From a bacterium (GTDB lineage: Bacteria; Armatimonadota; Zipacnadia; Zipacnadales; Zipacnadaceae), in the NCBI GenBank assembly GCA_030615605.1, contig JAUWYY010000002.1, forward strand, positions 186,001 through 250,000: a stretch of 64,000 nucleotides of DNA, given 5' to 3'. Made by a program: the position numbers and the translations under genes. Below, in pieces: positions 26,361-35,571 of this stretch (the first letter of the stretch is position 1; each line of letters starts with the position of its first letter). The notes under the pieces were generated by a model. The model did no database searches. It had not been told where the DNA came from and worked only from the letters and a program-made list of their open reading frames with translations.

Positions 26361-27365
26361 CTACTCGCCCTGCCCAGTAGGTGGTGGCGCCGGCTGCGCC
26401 GGCTCGGGAGTGATTACTAGTGGTGACTGCTGGCCGCCAAATTCAGGTAGCTCCTGAGGCCCGGCGTATATCTTGCTCATCTCGCTGAACTCGGGGGCCA
26501 CGATTTTCACGACAGCCTCCTGCCGTAGTTGCCTGAGCAACCCATCAAGGGGAACTGCTCTCGACCCCTTGAACTCTTCGGTCACCTGTTCTTTCGCACT
26601 CTCAAATGTGGCCGTCTCCGCGGGCAAGCGTTGCTCAATCTGCAGCACATACCAGCCCCGCTGAGTCTCCATAGGGCCGAGAATCTCGCCTTCTTCCGCA
26701 TCAGACACCACTTCCCGCAGTTCCATCGGGAAGATCTGGTCAATGGGGGTGATGGGGCGCTGACCACCATATTGGCGAGTCGCCGGGCTGACCGAGAACT
26801 GCCCGGCAACAGCAGCGAAGCTGGCTCCTTCTTTCCTCAGCGCCGCCAGAGCTTGCTCGGCCTGTTGCTGACCTGGCGTAACTATCTCGCTAATCTTCAC
26901 CCGCAGTGGTTTGTCGTACCGGCCCTTGTTTTCCTCATAGAACTGCTTCAATTGCTCCTCGGTGACGACAACATCTTTCGTAGCCAGCATCGTGACCTTC
27001 GTCGACAGCTCCAGATCCTCACGCAGCTTCTCCAGAGTCATACCACGCGCTGCCAAAGCGTCCTGAAAGGCCTGTGGCGACGGCGCGCCGATCTCTCTCT
27101 GTATCTCCTCAATGCGTGCGGCGATTTCCTGCTCCGATAGCACCAGGCCTGCTTTCTCGAACGCATCCTCTATAATCTGCTGGTCAATCATCACTTGCAG
27201 GACTCGTTCACCAAACGCCTCCTTGAGCTTATCAACAAACTCCTTCTCAGTAATCCGGTCACCATTCACCACAGCTACCGGTTTCTCGTCGCAACCGGCG
27301 ATGACGATTAGAATGCAGCCAAAAAGAAAAATGGCCAGGCCAATTTGCTTAGTTGGGAAAGGCAC
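26361..27365 (-). CDS. SurA/PrsA-type peptidyl-prolyl isomerase lipoprotein
   Basis: The likely start is the GTG at 27365, twelve bases after AAAGGAG, giving 334 residues with a clean lipoprotein signal (FLFGCILIVIAGC, lipid on Cys25). The tracked start is 33 codons upstream. A SurA-N-like chaperone helix bundle (about 33-165) is followed by one parvulin domain at about 175-275, seen as RVKISEIVTP, AALRKEGASFAAVAGQFS and GPMETQRGWYVLQIE. The tail is rich in Pro and Gln. The protein should help exported proteins fold outside the inner membrane. A promoter is visible upstream, divergent from nikR's. Confidence 0.85.
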   Translation of the reverse strand: MPFPTKQIGLAIFLFGCILIVIAGCDEKPVAVVNGDRITEKEFVDKLKEAFGERVLQVMIDQQIIEDAFEKAGLVLSEQEIAARIEEIQREIGAPSPQAFQDALAARGMTLEKLREDLELSTKVTMLATKDVVVTEEQLKQFYEENKGRYDKPLRVKISEIVTPGQQQAEQALAALRKEGASFAAVAGQFSVSPATRQYGGQRPITPIDQIFPMELREVVSDAEEGEILGPMETQRGWYVLQIEQRLPAETATFESAKEQVTEEFKGSRAVPLDGLLRQLRQEAVVKIVAPEFSEMSKIYAGPQELPEFGGQQSPLVITPEPAQPAPPPTGQGE

Positions 27366-27423
27366 GGTAAACTTCAACTCCTTTGTTAGTGCAGCAAATG
27401 TCATATATGCCAAACTTAGCGAT

Positions 27424-27451
27424 ATTATATCACAACCGTGTCCTAAAGCAA
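27424..27451 (-). promoter_or_regulatory. promoter for the PPIase-mazG-rqcP unit
   Basis: On the minus strand TTGCTT and TATAAT are separated by 16 bases. The -10 lies 59 bases before the GTG at 27365. Confidence 0.5.
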
Positions 27452-27457
27452 AGGAGC

Positions 27458-27486
27458 TTGCCACCGGCCATCAAACCCGCTATCCT
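27458..27486 (+). promoter_or_regulatory. promoter for nikR
   Basis: TTGCCA and TATCCT are separated by 17 bases, 32 bases upstream of the TTG start at 27519. It is back to back with the PPIase promoter. Confidence 0.4.
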
Positions 27487-27518
27487 ATAGTTAAACGCAC
27501 TACCGAGGAGGTATCAGT

Positions 27519-27938
27519 TTGAGCAACCTGACCCGATTTGGCATCTCCATTGATGACAAGCTACTGCAGACATTCGATCAACTCATCGAGACGGCCGGCT
27601 ACCAAAGCCGGTCAGAGGCCATCCGCGATCTGATCCGCAACTACCTGGTGCAAAGCCAGTGGGAAGACTCCCAAAGCCCCGTGGTTGGCACTATCACCCT
27701 GGTCTATGACCACCACACCGCCAACATTGAACATCAACTCACCCATCAGCAGCACGAACATGTCGGCCAGATCTGTGCCAGCACTCACGTCCACCTTGAC
27801 CAGCGCAACTGCCTGGAGGTCATCATAGTGAGGGGGCCCGTGCGGATGATCCGCAGCCTGGCCGACCATCTCATCGCCCAACGCGGTGTCAAGCACGGCC
27901 ATCTAACCTGCACCACCACCGGCGCGGCACTGACTTAG
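27519..27938 (+). CDS. nikR: nickel-responsive regulator NikR
   Basis: The 139-residue protein starts at TTG 27519, seven bases after GAGGAGG. The N-terminal ribbon-helix-helix domain (RFGISIDDKLLQTFDQLI, SRSEAIRDLIR) binds DNA. The C-terminal ACT-like domain has the nickel ligands His79, His90, His92 and Cys98 (HVHLDQRNC). Their spacing equals that of E. coli NikR (His76, His87, His89, Cys95). NikR represses nickel uptake genes when nickel is sufficient. No nickel transporter is adjacent. The only nickel-related gene in view is larB at 10 kb. Confidence 0.93.
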   Translation: MSNLTRFGISIDDKLLQTFDQLIETAGYQSRSEAIRDLIRNYLVQSQWEDSQSPVVGTITLVYDHHTANIEHQLTHQQHEHVGQICASTHVHLDQRNCLEVIIVRGPVRMIRSLADHLIAQRGVKHGHLTCTTTGAALT

Positions 27939-28105
27939 GGCAAACTGCTAGCCAGTGAGAGAAAGCGGCAGGCAGACGGAACATTTAGGGGTGCCAGAGT
28001 GTTGTAAGCAAGTAACAACTCGTCTGCTGTAGCTATCTTTGCCCCCGGAGGTTTTTCCTGGCGCTCTCAAATAAGGCCAGTAACCGGGGAATGAGGCAGC
28101 CGCCC

Positions 28106-28135
28106 AGCGTATGAGTTTGGGAAGACTCATACGCT
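28106..28135. repeat. inverted repeat at the 3' end of the MFS gene
   Basis: AGCGTATGAGT and ACTCATACGCT form 11-bp perfect arms around an 8-base loop and overlap the MFS stop codon. There is no T run, so it is an unusual terminator if it is one. The inner half-sites GTATGA and TCATAC equal the E. coli NikR half-sites but are 12 rather than 16 bases apart. Confidence 0.6.
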
Positions 28136-29446
28136 CGGCGGTATTTCTTGTTCCTCATTCCTGGGCTCGCCTAGCTTGAGCGCGTTGATCAGCAAGCCAA
28201 TGCCTGCGACCAGACTCAGCATGAACCCCAGATGGTAATGTCCCGCAGGCCCGATCACCAACGCACCTACCAAAGGCATCCACGCCAGCGGTATCAGAAC
28301 GCTGAAATAGAACCCCAGATAGGTGGGTCTGGTGCGGCCATCACTTATTTCCAGCAAGTAATTGGTCTGGCCCAGAAACTGGCTGCTGAGCAATAGCCCG
28401 GCCACGGCAAAGACCAGCACAAAGTAGCCCCCGCGTAGATCAATGCCACTGCCGGGGAACAGCACAGCTTGCGGTATCCGTGGTGCTAGCAAAATCATCG
28501 CAGGTAAGGCAATAGCGCAAATGCCTGAGATCACTAACAGCAGCCGGTTACCTATATTATCAGAGATGTGGCTCCACAGAATGCTGGCCCCCGACACGCT
28601 CAGCATCCGCGCTATCAGAAACAGCCCGACTAGCGCCTTGGCCACGGCTCCGACCTGCAGAGCAAAGGGCACAATAAAGGGTAGGCACAGAGCCTGAGCA
28701 ATCTCGAAGAACGCCCGCACCCGCACCAGCCGGCGGAAATTGGCGTCGCGGCGAAACAGCCGCGGCCCTCGTGCTAACTGCTTGCCCAGCGGCAACCGGC
28801 GACTGCGGCTGGTGTGGGGCGACTCTTTCATAAAGCAGAACGCCCCCCAACCCACCAGACCGGTAATTGCTGTAAGTAGAGCCAGATGAGCGTAGTTATC
28901 CGGAAAAGTAAATCCGCTGGCCTCGCTGAGCACGTGTTTCACATACAGGCCTGCTCCCAAGCTGGCTAGCCCGCCCAACACAAAGCGCAACCCGAAAAAC
29001 TTGCCCCGCCACGTCACCGGGATAGTATCTCCGATAATGCCGAAGAACGGGGTGATTGCCACACCCGCAGCGGAGGCAAATGCAAACAGAAATACCGCAA
29101 CTACGATGAACAATGTCAACGGCTGGCTGACGCCCACAAACACGATGGCTAACCAGATGGTGAAGCGGAGGATAATCCTGACGACTGTTGATAGGCGGTA
29201 GTACGGCATATATCGCGGCTGGCTTTCGAAAACGTTGGCCAGTATTGCCTGGGGCCAATACATCCCCATGGTAATCAGCGAGATGAGAATGCCGACCCAG
29301 ATGACACTACCACCCATCAGGTCCAACGCAAAAACAGTGAGAACAGTAGTTGGGTCCAGGAAGGCAATTGAAGTCCATATGAGCGTTCCGTTAACTACGC
29401 CCAGCCAGAAGTTTCGCGGCGACAGCTCAGCTTGTTCTTCAGCCAT
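28127..29446 (-). CDS. MFS transporter
   Basis: The 439-residue protein has 12 predicted membrane helices in two groups of six, separated by a basic cytoplasmic loop (RSRRLPLGKQLARGPRLF). The N-terminal segment NFWLGVVNGTLIWTSIAF and the following glycine-rich helices fit major facilitator transporters. No substrate motif is visible. It is convergent with nikR. A 65-base gap separates its start from the stop of the PQQ-propeller gene upstream, which is on the same strand, so the two may be one unit. Confidence 0.85.
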   Translation of the reverse strand: MAEEQAELSPRNFWLGVVNGTLIWTSIAFLDPTTVLTVFALDLMGGSVIWVGILISLITMGMYWPQAILANVFESQPRYMPYYRLSTVVRIILRFTIWLAIVFVGVSQPLTLFIVVAVFLFAFASAAGVAITPFFGIIGDTIPVTWRGKFFGLRFVLGGLASLGAGLYVKHVLSEASGFTFPDNYAHLALLTAITGLVGWGAFCFMKESPHTSRSRRLPLGKQLARGPRLFRRDANFRRLVRVRAFFEIAQALCLPFIVPFALQVGAVAKALVGLFLIARMLSVSGASILWSHISDNIGNRLLLVISGICAIALPAMILLAPRIPQAVLFPGSGIDLRGGYFVLVFAVAGLLLSSQFLGQTNYLLEISDGRTRPTYLGFYFSVLIPLAWMPLVGALVIGPAGHYHLGFMLSLVAGIGLLINALKLGEPRNEEQEIPPSV

Positions 29447-29511
29447 AGCAAAAATGCGGCGACCTCAGCCGCAAGGAGTCCTTGATTAACATAACATAGT
29501 TTGAAAACTGC

Positions 29512-30609
29512 TCAATCCGGCACAGGCAGGGCAACTATCTGGCCGTCAGCCAGGCCGGCTATCACCAGCTCGTCGGTAGCTACCAGCGACCCGACTACCG
29601 GCTCCTGTAGCTCCCAACGGTGACGAACGGCGCCGTTCTGCCGGCTGATAGCAAAGATCTGTCCCGTTAGCGCACCCACGTACAGATATTCTTCGTCCGC
29701 GGCCAAACCGGCGGTTAAGACCACGCCCAAGTCTCGCTCCCACAACTGCCTGGTTGCTTCCCGGTCTGTTGCGACTATCCTTCCGCTACTGCTGGCCAGG
29801 TAGATGCGCTCGTTGTCTGCCACCGGCTGCAGCCGCAGCAGCCCACCGACCTCGACGGTCCGGCACTGCTGGGGCTGTCGCACATCCACGATATACTGCT
29901 GGCCATCATCACAGCCAACGGTCACGGTATGATCGTCTATGGCCAGCGCCGGTCCCATCACCGCAGCTTCCATGCCCACCATGAAAAGCCTGCGGCCCGT
30001 GCCCCGATCTACGCCCACCAGGTGGCCTTCGGTGGTGCCTACGACCACCACACCATCAGCCAGCGCCGCTGCCCCAGCAATCCCGCCCGCACAGTCCGTC
30101 TGCCAGATAAGCACGCCGGTGGGCAGATCCAGACAATACAGATAACCATCGCTGGAACCGACCAGCACCTGTTCGTGGTCTGCAATCGGCCGAGCCTGTA
30201 CCGGCCCCCCTGTCTGATACTTCCAGCACACTTTGCCAGTCTCTACAGACAGGGCGTGGATCTTGAAGTCCTCACTGCCCACAACCAGCAGATCAGAGCT
30301 GAGAGCCGGAGCAGCCGAAAAAGCAAAAGGCCGGTCGTACTCCACCAGTCCGGCCTCTTTCCCCGTAGTAAGCTGAAGTGTGCGCACCCCTCCGCTCGAC
30401 CAGGCGACAAAGAGTTTGCCAGCGTCTGTTGCGAAGTAAGGAACACCCCGGGAAAGTGGGCGATATCGCCACGCCACTGGCTGACGACCTAACAAAGCTA
30501 CGATCAGCAATACTACTGCCAACAGTACAATCGCTCCAGCAATAATGGCCCGGCGTACGTTAGTTTTGCGCCGCCGGCGGCGCTGCCAGCGGCTGCGGTA
30601 ATCAATCAT
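29512..30609 (-). CDS. membrane-anchored PQQ-like beta-propeller protein
   Basis: The protein is 365 residues from the ATG at 30609, behind GAGGGA; the track starts 66 codons earlier. A very basic N-terminus (RWQRRRRRK) and one membrane helix (about 19-42) anchor a propeller outside the cell membrane. Repeats of the PQQ/BamB type follow: LFVAWSSGGVRTLQL, KIHALSVETGKVCWKYQ, GYLYCLDLPTGVLIWQT and GQIFAISRQNGAVRHRW. Such propellers bind partners rather than PQQ in most cases, for example BamB in outer-membrane assembly. There is no lipobox, so it is not a direct BamB copy. Confidence 0.8.
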   Translation of the reverse strand: MIDYRSRWQRRRRRKTNVRRAIIAGAIVLLAVVLLIVALLGRQPVAWRYRPLSRGVPYFATDAGKLFVAWSSGGVRTLQLTTGKEAGLVEYDRPFAFSAAPALSSDLLVVGSEDFKIHALSVETGKVCWKYQTGGPVQARPIADHEQVLVGSSDGYLYCLDLPTGVLIWQTDCAGGIAGAAALADGVVVVGTTEGHLVGVDRGTGRRLFMVGMEAAVMGPALAIDDHTVTVGCDDGQQYIVDVRQPQQCRTVEVGGLLRLQPVADNERIYLASSSGRIVATDREATRQLWERDLGVVLTAGLAADEEYLYVGALTGQIFAISRQNGAVRHRWELQEPVVGSLVATDELVIAGLADGQIVALPVPD

Positions 30610-30718
30610 AACAACTTTCCCTCGCACCGACTCAATATGCCGATTATAACACACCCCCGCCGCGCAGACAATCAGCAGGTGTCCGGCAAGCAAATCGAGA
30701 AAAGTAGCCGGGCCACGG

Positions 30719-30758
30719 TTGTAAGAGGCCTGGAGGTGTTGTATAATTAAGAGGCCTG
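30719..30758 (+). promoter_or_regulatory. promoter with flanking 11-nt direct repeats before the activase
   Basis: TTGTAA and a perfect TATAAT (30742-30747) are separated by 17 bases. The 11-mer TAAGAGGCCTG occurs twice, at 30722-30732 and 30748-30758, bracketing the -10 box. Each copy contains the palindrome AGGCCT. This looks like an operator. Confidence 0.5.
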
Positions 30759-30830
30759 AGTGACACGGGTGATCCGCAAGCGTGCTGTCTGAGATATGTC
30801 CCCGCACTGTTTTATGAGGAGACTGCCCTG

Positions 30831-33800
30831 ATGAGCAGCCGAGATCTATATCTGGGGATTGACGTCGGTTCGGTGAGCGTCAATCTCGCAGTTATAGATG
30901 CCCAGGACAACGTAATAGAGGAGCAGTATATCCGCCACCACGCTCGCCCTATGCAGAGGGCTGCCCAAGCGCTCCAGCAGGCCATAGACAGCTACGGGCG
31001 CGAGCACATCGCCGGGCTGGCCGCCACCGGCAATGGCGGGCGAACAGTGGCGCGCATACTGGGCGCCGACTTTGTCAACGAGGTAGTTGCTCAGGCCACA
31101 GCTACGCGGCGCCTCTTTCCCCGGGTCAACACGGTCATTGAAATCGGCGGCGAGGACTCCAAGCTGATCTTTATCGAGAATTCGCAGCAAGAGGGCAGCG
31201 GCGAGGTGGCCGACTTTGCCATGAATGCCGCCTGCGCGGCGGGGACCGGCTCATTCCTCGACCAGCAGGCCTCACGGTTGGGCCTCGATATCGAAGAATT
31301 CGGCCAACTGGCGCTGCAGTCGGAACATCCTCCTCGGGTGGCCGGTCGCTGCAGCGTCTTTGCCAAGACTGATATGATTCACCTCCAGCAGAAGGCCACC
31401 CCCGAGCACGACATCGTCGCTGGCCTCTGTTTTGCGCTGGCCCGTAACTTCAAGAGCACCGTCGGGTCGAGCGCCGACATTACCCCGCCCCTGTCTTTCC
31501 ACGGCGGACTGGCCGCCAACCCCGGCATGGTCCGCGCTATCAAAGAGGTCTTCGAGGCCGACGGTGACCAGCTCATCATCCCCGAACACTTCGCAGCGAT
31601 GGGAGCAATCGGGGCGGTGCTTAAGGCCCGCCAGAGCGGCATTCAAATGCCTGATCTGGATAAGCTGGAGGAGTTACGCCGCTACCAAGTTCAAGTGGGC
31701 GACGAGAAGGATCTCGAGCCGTTGAATATGGAAAAGTCAACCATCGAGCCCTCGCGGCTAGTTACGCTCACTGTTGAGCCTGGCCACAAGATACCCGCCT
31801 ACCTGGGTGTTGACGTTGGCTCGATCAGCACCTGCCTGGCAGCTATCGACACCGACGCCAATGTACTGGCCAAAGAATATCTGATGACGGCGGGGCGTCC
31901 GCTGGAGGCAGTCCAGGAGGGCCTGCGGCGCATCGGCGAAAGATACGGCGACATCCTCGACATCCGGGGCGCAGCAACGACCGGGTCGGGGCGCTACTTC
32001 ATCGGCGATGTCATCGGTGCTGACATCATCAAGAACGAAATCACCGCCCACGCCCGCGGTGCTTTGCAGATCGCACCGGACGTAGATACGATCTTTGAGA
32101 TTGGCGGCCAGGACAGCAAATACACCAGCCTGCAGGGCGGCACCGTTGTAGATTTCGCTATGAATAATGTCTGTGCGGCGGGTACCGGTTCCTTCTTAGA
32201 AGAGCAGGCCGAACGACTGGGTATCTCCATCCAGGACGAATTTGCCGAGCTGGCCTTCCAATCCCAGGTCCCTGCCAACCTCGGCGAGCGCTGCACCGTA
32301 TTCATGGAGACACAGGTCACGCGCCATCAGCAGTCCGGCGCTATCAAAGAGGACATCTGTGCCGGCCTGGCTTACTCCATCGTCTTCAACTACCTCAACC
32401 GCGTTGTCGAGCATGGCCACATCGGCGACCGCATCTTCTTTCAGGGCGGCACCGCGCTCAATGACGCAGTAGTGGCCGCCTTCGAGAAGGTCACCGGCAA
32501 GCCGATCATCGTTCCGCCCGACAACGAAGTCATCGGCGCAATCGGCTGCGCGCTGCTGGCGATGGACGAAGATACCGGCGAGGGCAGCAACTTCAAGGGC
32601 TTCGAGTTCTCCGAGCTTTCTTATGAGATGGAGTCGTTCATCTGCCATGACTGCCCAAATGAATGCGAGATCAACAGGGTTACCATCGAGGGCGCGGAGC
32701 CGCTGTTCTACGGCAGCCGCTGTGGAAAATATGATGTGAAGAAGCAGGAGCAGCAAAGCGTGGGACCTAATCTGTTCAAAGAGCGCCAGCAGATGCTGAT
32801 GAATGCCTACCAGCCGACCGGGGAACTGCCGCCTGATGCCCCGCGAGTAGGCTTACCGCGCGCCCTGGAGTTCCACGAGCTTTATCCGTTGTGGCATGCT
32901 TTCCTGACCGAGTTGGGCTGCGAGGTGGTGCTTTCTTCGCCCACCAATAAGCGCATCATTCATCAGGGCGTGCAGCATTCGACAGTAGAGCCCTGCTTCC
33001 CGATAAAGCTGATGCTGGGCCATACCCTTGATGTACTGGACAAGGGCATTGACTATATTTTCCTGCCCAGTGTCATTAACCTGGCCAAAAAAGACCCGGG
33101 GATGACCGATGCGTTTCTCTGCCCCTACGCCCAGAGTGTGGCGTACACTTTGGAAGCAGCCATTGACTTCGAGGCGCACGGGGTAAAGGTGCTCAAACCG
33201 GTGGTTTATCTGGCGCTGGGCCGCAAGCATATCATAAAGGCGCTTACTGGAATGGCCCAGGAGCTGGGCAGAAGTAAGCGAGACGCCGCCCGCGCGGTGG
33301 ACGCTGGCCTGCAGGCCCTGGCAAAGTTCGAGGCCGCCTGCCAGGAGCGCGGTCGCCAGATTCTGGCCGAGCTTGATCCTGATGATATGCCGATCGTGCT
33401 GGTCAGTCGCTCCTACAATGGCTGCGATCTGGGAGCAAACCTGCAGCTCCCCCAAAAACTGGCCGATTTGGACGCGCTGGCAATTCCTATGGACTTCCTG
33501 CCGCTGGAGGAGGTCCGCCTGCCCGATGACTGGTTCAATATGTTCTGGGGCTACGGCCAGAAGATTCTGTCGGCGGCTGAGATAATCGCCGACGATGATC
33601 GGCTGCATTCGATCTATCTGACCAACTTCGGCTGCGGGCCAGACTCGTTCCTGATAAGGTTCTTCCGCGAACGGTTGGGCAGCGAGCCGTCCCTGACCAT
33701 TGAAATTGACGAGCACAGCGCCGATGCCGGGATGATAACCCGCTGCGAGGCCTTCCTGGACAGCCTGCGCTCGACCCGTGATCGCCAGTTTGAGAAAGGC

Positions 33801-35048
33801 CGACAGTTCCGACCGCTCAGCATCGAGCCGGCCACCGACCGCACCATCCTGATACCGAATATGAGCGCCCATGCCTACGCGCTGGCCGCGGCCATCCAGG
33901 CCTGCGGGGTAAATGCGGCGGTGTTGCCCGAGCCTGATGACGAAACCGTCTACTGGGGGCGCAAGTACACCTCCGGCAAAGAGTGCTTCCCCTGCATTGT
34001 GACAACCGGCGATATGGTCAAGTATACCAAGCGGGCAGACTTCGACCGCCACAAGACTGCCTTCTTCATGGGCGGCTCCGGCGGACCCTGCCGCTTCGGC
34101 CAGTACAACACCCTGCAGCGAATGGTCCTGGACGATGCCGGCTATCCTGATGTGCCCATCTACGCCCCCAACCAGTCGGGTAATTTCTTCAAGGACCTCG
34201 GCACTGTGGGCAAGGACCTCCTCCGCAGTGCCTGGCAGGGCATGGTAGCCATTGATATGCTCGAGAAGGCTGTGCTGGAGCTACGCCCCTATGAGATCGA
34301 GGCAGGGGCTGCGGAGGAGGTTTTCTGGCGGGGCGTCAAAGCGGTCACCAACGCTGTTAAGAACGATGGTGCTATCTCCACAGCCCTGACGCAGAGCGTA
34401 AGTGAGTTTAAGCAAGTGCCTGTCAAGCGCGTCCGGCAGCGTCCGCGTATCGGGTTGGTCGGCGAGTTCTACATCCGCGCCAACAGCTTCAGCAATCAGA
34501 ATCTGATCAGCAAGATTGAGGCGCTGGGCGGCGAGGTGTGGACAGCACCGGTGAACGAATGGTTCCTGTACCGCAACTTCCGTCGGGGAATGCGAGCCAA
34601 GCTCGACGGCCAGTGGTGGTTGTGGTTAAAGAATTTGATAGCCAACCGGATTATGCAGAGAGACGAACGCCAACTTGCTGCTGCCTTCGACGGCTTCCTG
34701 CGCAATGCCGAGGAACCCACCACTGCCGAAGTCCTGTCAATGGCTTCCCCCTACGTGCACTGCAGCTTCGAAGGCGAGGCGATAATGACGGTGGGCAAGG
34801 CGGTGGACTTCGCCGAAAAGGGCCTCAGCGGGATAGTGTCAGTTATGCCCTTCACCTGTATGCCGGGCACTATCTCCCACGCGATACTGAAGAAAGTGCG
34901 CCGTGATTGCGACAATATTCCGTTCCTCAATATGGTCTACGACGGCGACGAGCAGGCCACCACTCAGACGCGCCTCGAAGCGTTTATGTATCAGGCCCGT
35001 GAGTATATGGAGCAGCCCCACCGGCAGCCTGAATCTGTAGGTCCGTAG
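30831..35048 (+). CDS. giant acyl-CoA dehydratase activase (BcrA/BadF/HgdC family)
   Basis: The 1405-residue protein has two complete ASKHA ATPase activase domains in tandem. The first starts LGIDVGSVSVNLAVID and contains AACAAGTGSFLDQQ and GRCSVFAKT. The second, from about residue 325, starts LGVDVGSISTCLAAID and contains NNVCAAGTGSFLEEQ and ERCTVFMET. A cysteine-rich segment (ICHDCPNECEIN ... SRCGKYD) at about 604-640 leads into a long DUF2229 and dehydratase-like C-terminal region (with TVEPCFPIKLM and GKECFPCIVTTGD). In 2-hydroxyacyl-CoA dehydratases the activase uses ATP to drive an electron into the dehydratase iron-sulfur cluster. This fused form is found in anaerobes and its real substrate is unknown. 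No separate dehydratase subunits are adjacent. Confidence 0.9.
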   Translation: MSSRDLYLGIDVGSVSVNLAVIDAQDNVIEEQYIRHHARPMQRAAQALQQAIDSYGREHIAGLAATGNGGRTVARILGADFVNEVVAQATATRRLFPRVNTVIEIGGEDSKLIFIENSQQEGSGEVADFAMNAACAAGTGSFLDQQASRLGLDIEEFGQLALQSEHPPRVAGRCSVFAKTDMIHLQQKATPEHDIVAGLCFALARNFKSTVGSSADITPPLSFHGGLAANPGMVRAIKEVFEADGDQLIIPEHFAAMGAIGAVLKARQSGIQMPDLDKLEELRRYQVQVGDEKDLEPLNMEKSTIEPSRLVTLTVEPGHKIPAYLGVDVGSISTCLAAIDTDANVLAKEYLMTAGRPLEAVQEGLRRIGERYGDILDIRGAATTGSGRYFIGDVIGADIIKNEITAHARGALQIAPDVDTIFEIGGQDSKYTSLQGGTVVDFAMNNVCAAGTGSFLEEQAERLGISIQDEFAELAFQSQVPANLGERCTVFMETQVTRHQQSGAIKEDICAGLAYSIVFNYLNRVVEHGHIGDRIFFQGGTALNDAVVAAFEKVTGKPIIVPPDNEVIGAIGCALLAMDEDTGEGSNFKGFEFSELSYEMESFICHDCPNECEINRVTIEGAEPLFYGSRCGKYDVKKQEQQSVGPNLFKERQQMLMNAYQPTGELPPDAPRVGLPRALEFHELYPLWHAFLTELGCEVVLSSPTNKRIIHQGVQHSTVEPCFPIKLMLGHTLDVLDKGIDYIFLPSVINLAKKDPGMTDAFLCPYAQSVAYTLEAAIDFEAHGVKVLKPVVYLALGRKHIIKALTGMAQELGRSKRDAARAVDAGLQALAKFEAACQERGRQILAELDPDDMPIVLVSRSYNGCDLGANLQLPQKLADLDALAIPMDFLPLEEVRLPDDWFNMFWGYGQKILSAAEIIADDDRLHSIYLTNFGCGPDSFLIRFFRERLGSEPSLTIEIDEHSADAGMITRCEAFLDSLRSTRDRQFEKGRQFRPLSIEPATDRTILIPNMSAHAYALAAAIQACGVNAAVLPEPDDETVYWGRKYTSGKECFPCIVTTGDMVKYTKRADFDRHKTAFFMGGSGGPCRFGQYNTLQRMVLDDAGYPDVPIYAPNQSGNFFKDLGTVGKDLLRSAWQGMVAIDMLEKAVLELRPYEIEAGAAEEVFWRGVKAVTNAVKNDGAISTALTQSVSEFKQVPVKRVRQRPRIGLVGEFYIRANSFSNQNLISKIEALGGEVWTAPVNEWFLYRNFRRGMRAKLDGQWWLWLKNLIANRIMQRDERQLAAAFDGFLRNAEEPTTAEVLSMASPYVHCSFEGEAIMTVGKAVDFAEKGLSGIVSVMPFTCMPGTISHAILKKVRRDCDNIPFLNMVYDGDEQATTQTRLEAFMYQAREYMEQPHRQPESVGP

Positions 35049-35088
35049 GCGCCGGCAATCAGCATCACAGCAATAGTCGGAGGATTCG

Positions 35089-35571
35089 TTGCAGCACACA
35101 TCAAAGACCAAGCCAACTTACCATTGGCGCGGCGGCTTTACTGCCTGGGAGACGGCCGTGATAGTTGCCCTGCTGATTGCCCTGGTCTTTCTCCTGATGA
35201 GGCTGACCGTCACCGGTACTCCCACTGACCAGCGTCGCCTCACCATCAACCGTCTTGATGCCATCGGCGATGCCCTGGCCAAATACGCCATAGACAATAA
35301 CGGTCAATTCCCCACCACCAAGCAAGGCCTGGCGGCGCTACTGGCGCCCCCGACGGACCCTCCTGTACCCTACAACTGGCGTGGCCCGTATCTGGAGAAT
35401 CGCGAAGTGATACAGGATGCGTGGGGACAGGAGTTTGCGTACGTCACGCCCGGCCCGGGGGATCCGCCGCAGCCCTATGACCTGAAGAGCCTCGGCGCTG
35501 ACGGTGCCAAAGGTGGCGAGGGCCCCGACGCGGACTTGTTCTACTGGGACCGCACCACGCTGCTGCCTTAA
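35089..35571 (+). CDS. GspG-like type II secretion pseudopilin
   Basis: The 160-residue protein starts at TTG 35089, six bases after CGGAGG. The prepilin signal is RGG/FTAWETAVIVALLIALVFLL: cleavage after Gly, Phe at +1 and Glu at +5. The C-terminal domain has GQFPTTKQGLAALL, then NWRGPYL, DAWGQEFAYVTPG and LKSLGADG, the pattern of the major pseudopilin GspG. GspG builds the periplasmic pseudopilus that pushes proteins through the outer-membrane secretin. No other gsp gene is next to it, so it is an orphan. The C-terminal region of the 55-57 kb DUF2330 protein resembles the same domain. Confidence 0.85.
   Translation: MQHTSKTKPTYHWRGGFTAWETAVIVALLIALVFLLMRLTVTGTPTDQRRLTINRLDAIGDALAKYAIDNNGQFPTTKQGLAALLAPPTDPPVPYNWRGPYLENREVIQDAWGQEFAYVTPGPGDPPQPYDLKSLGADGAKGGEGPDADLFYWDRTTLLP

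Noticed and set aside
32853-34052. 399-codon ORF on the - strand
   Set aside because: It is antisense to the activase gene and has no recognisable family or ribosome site.
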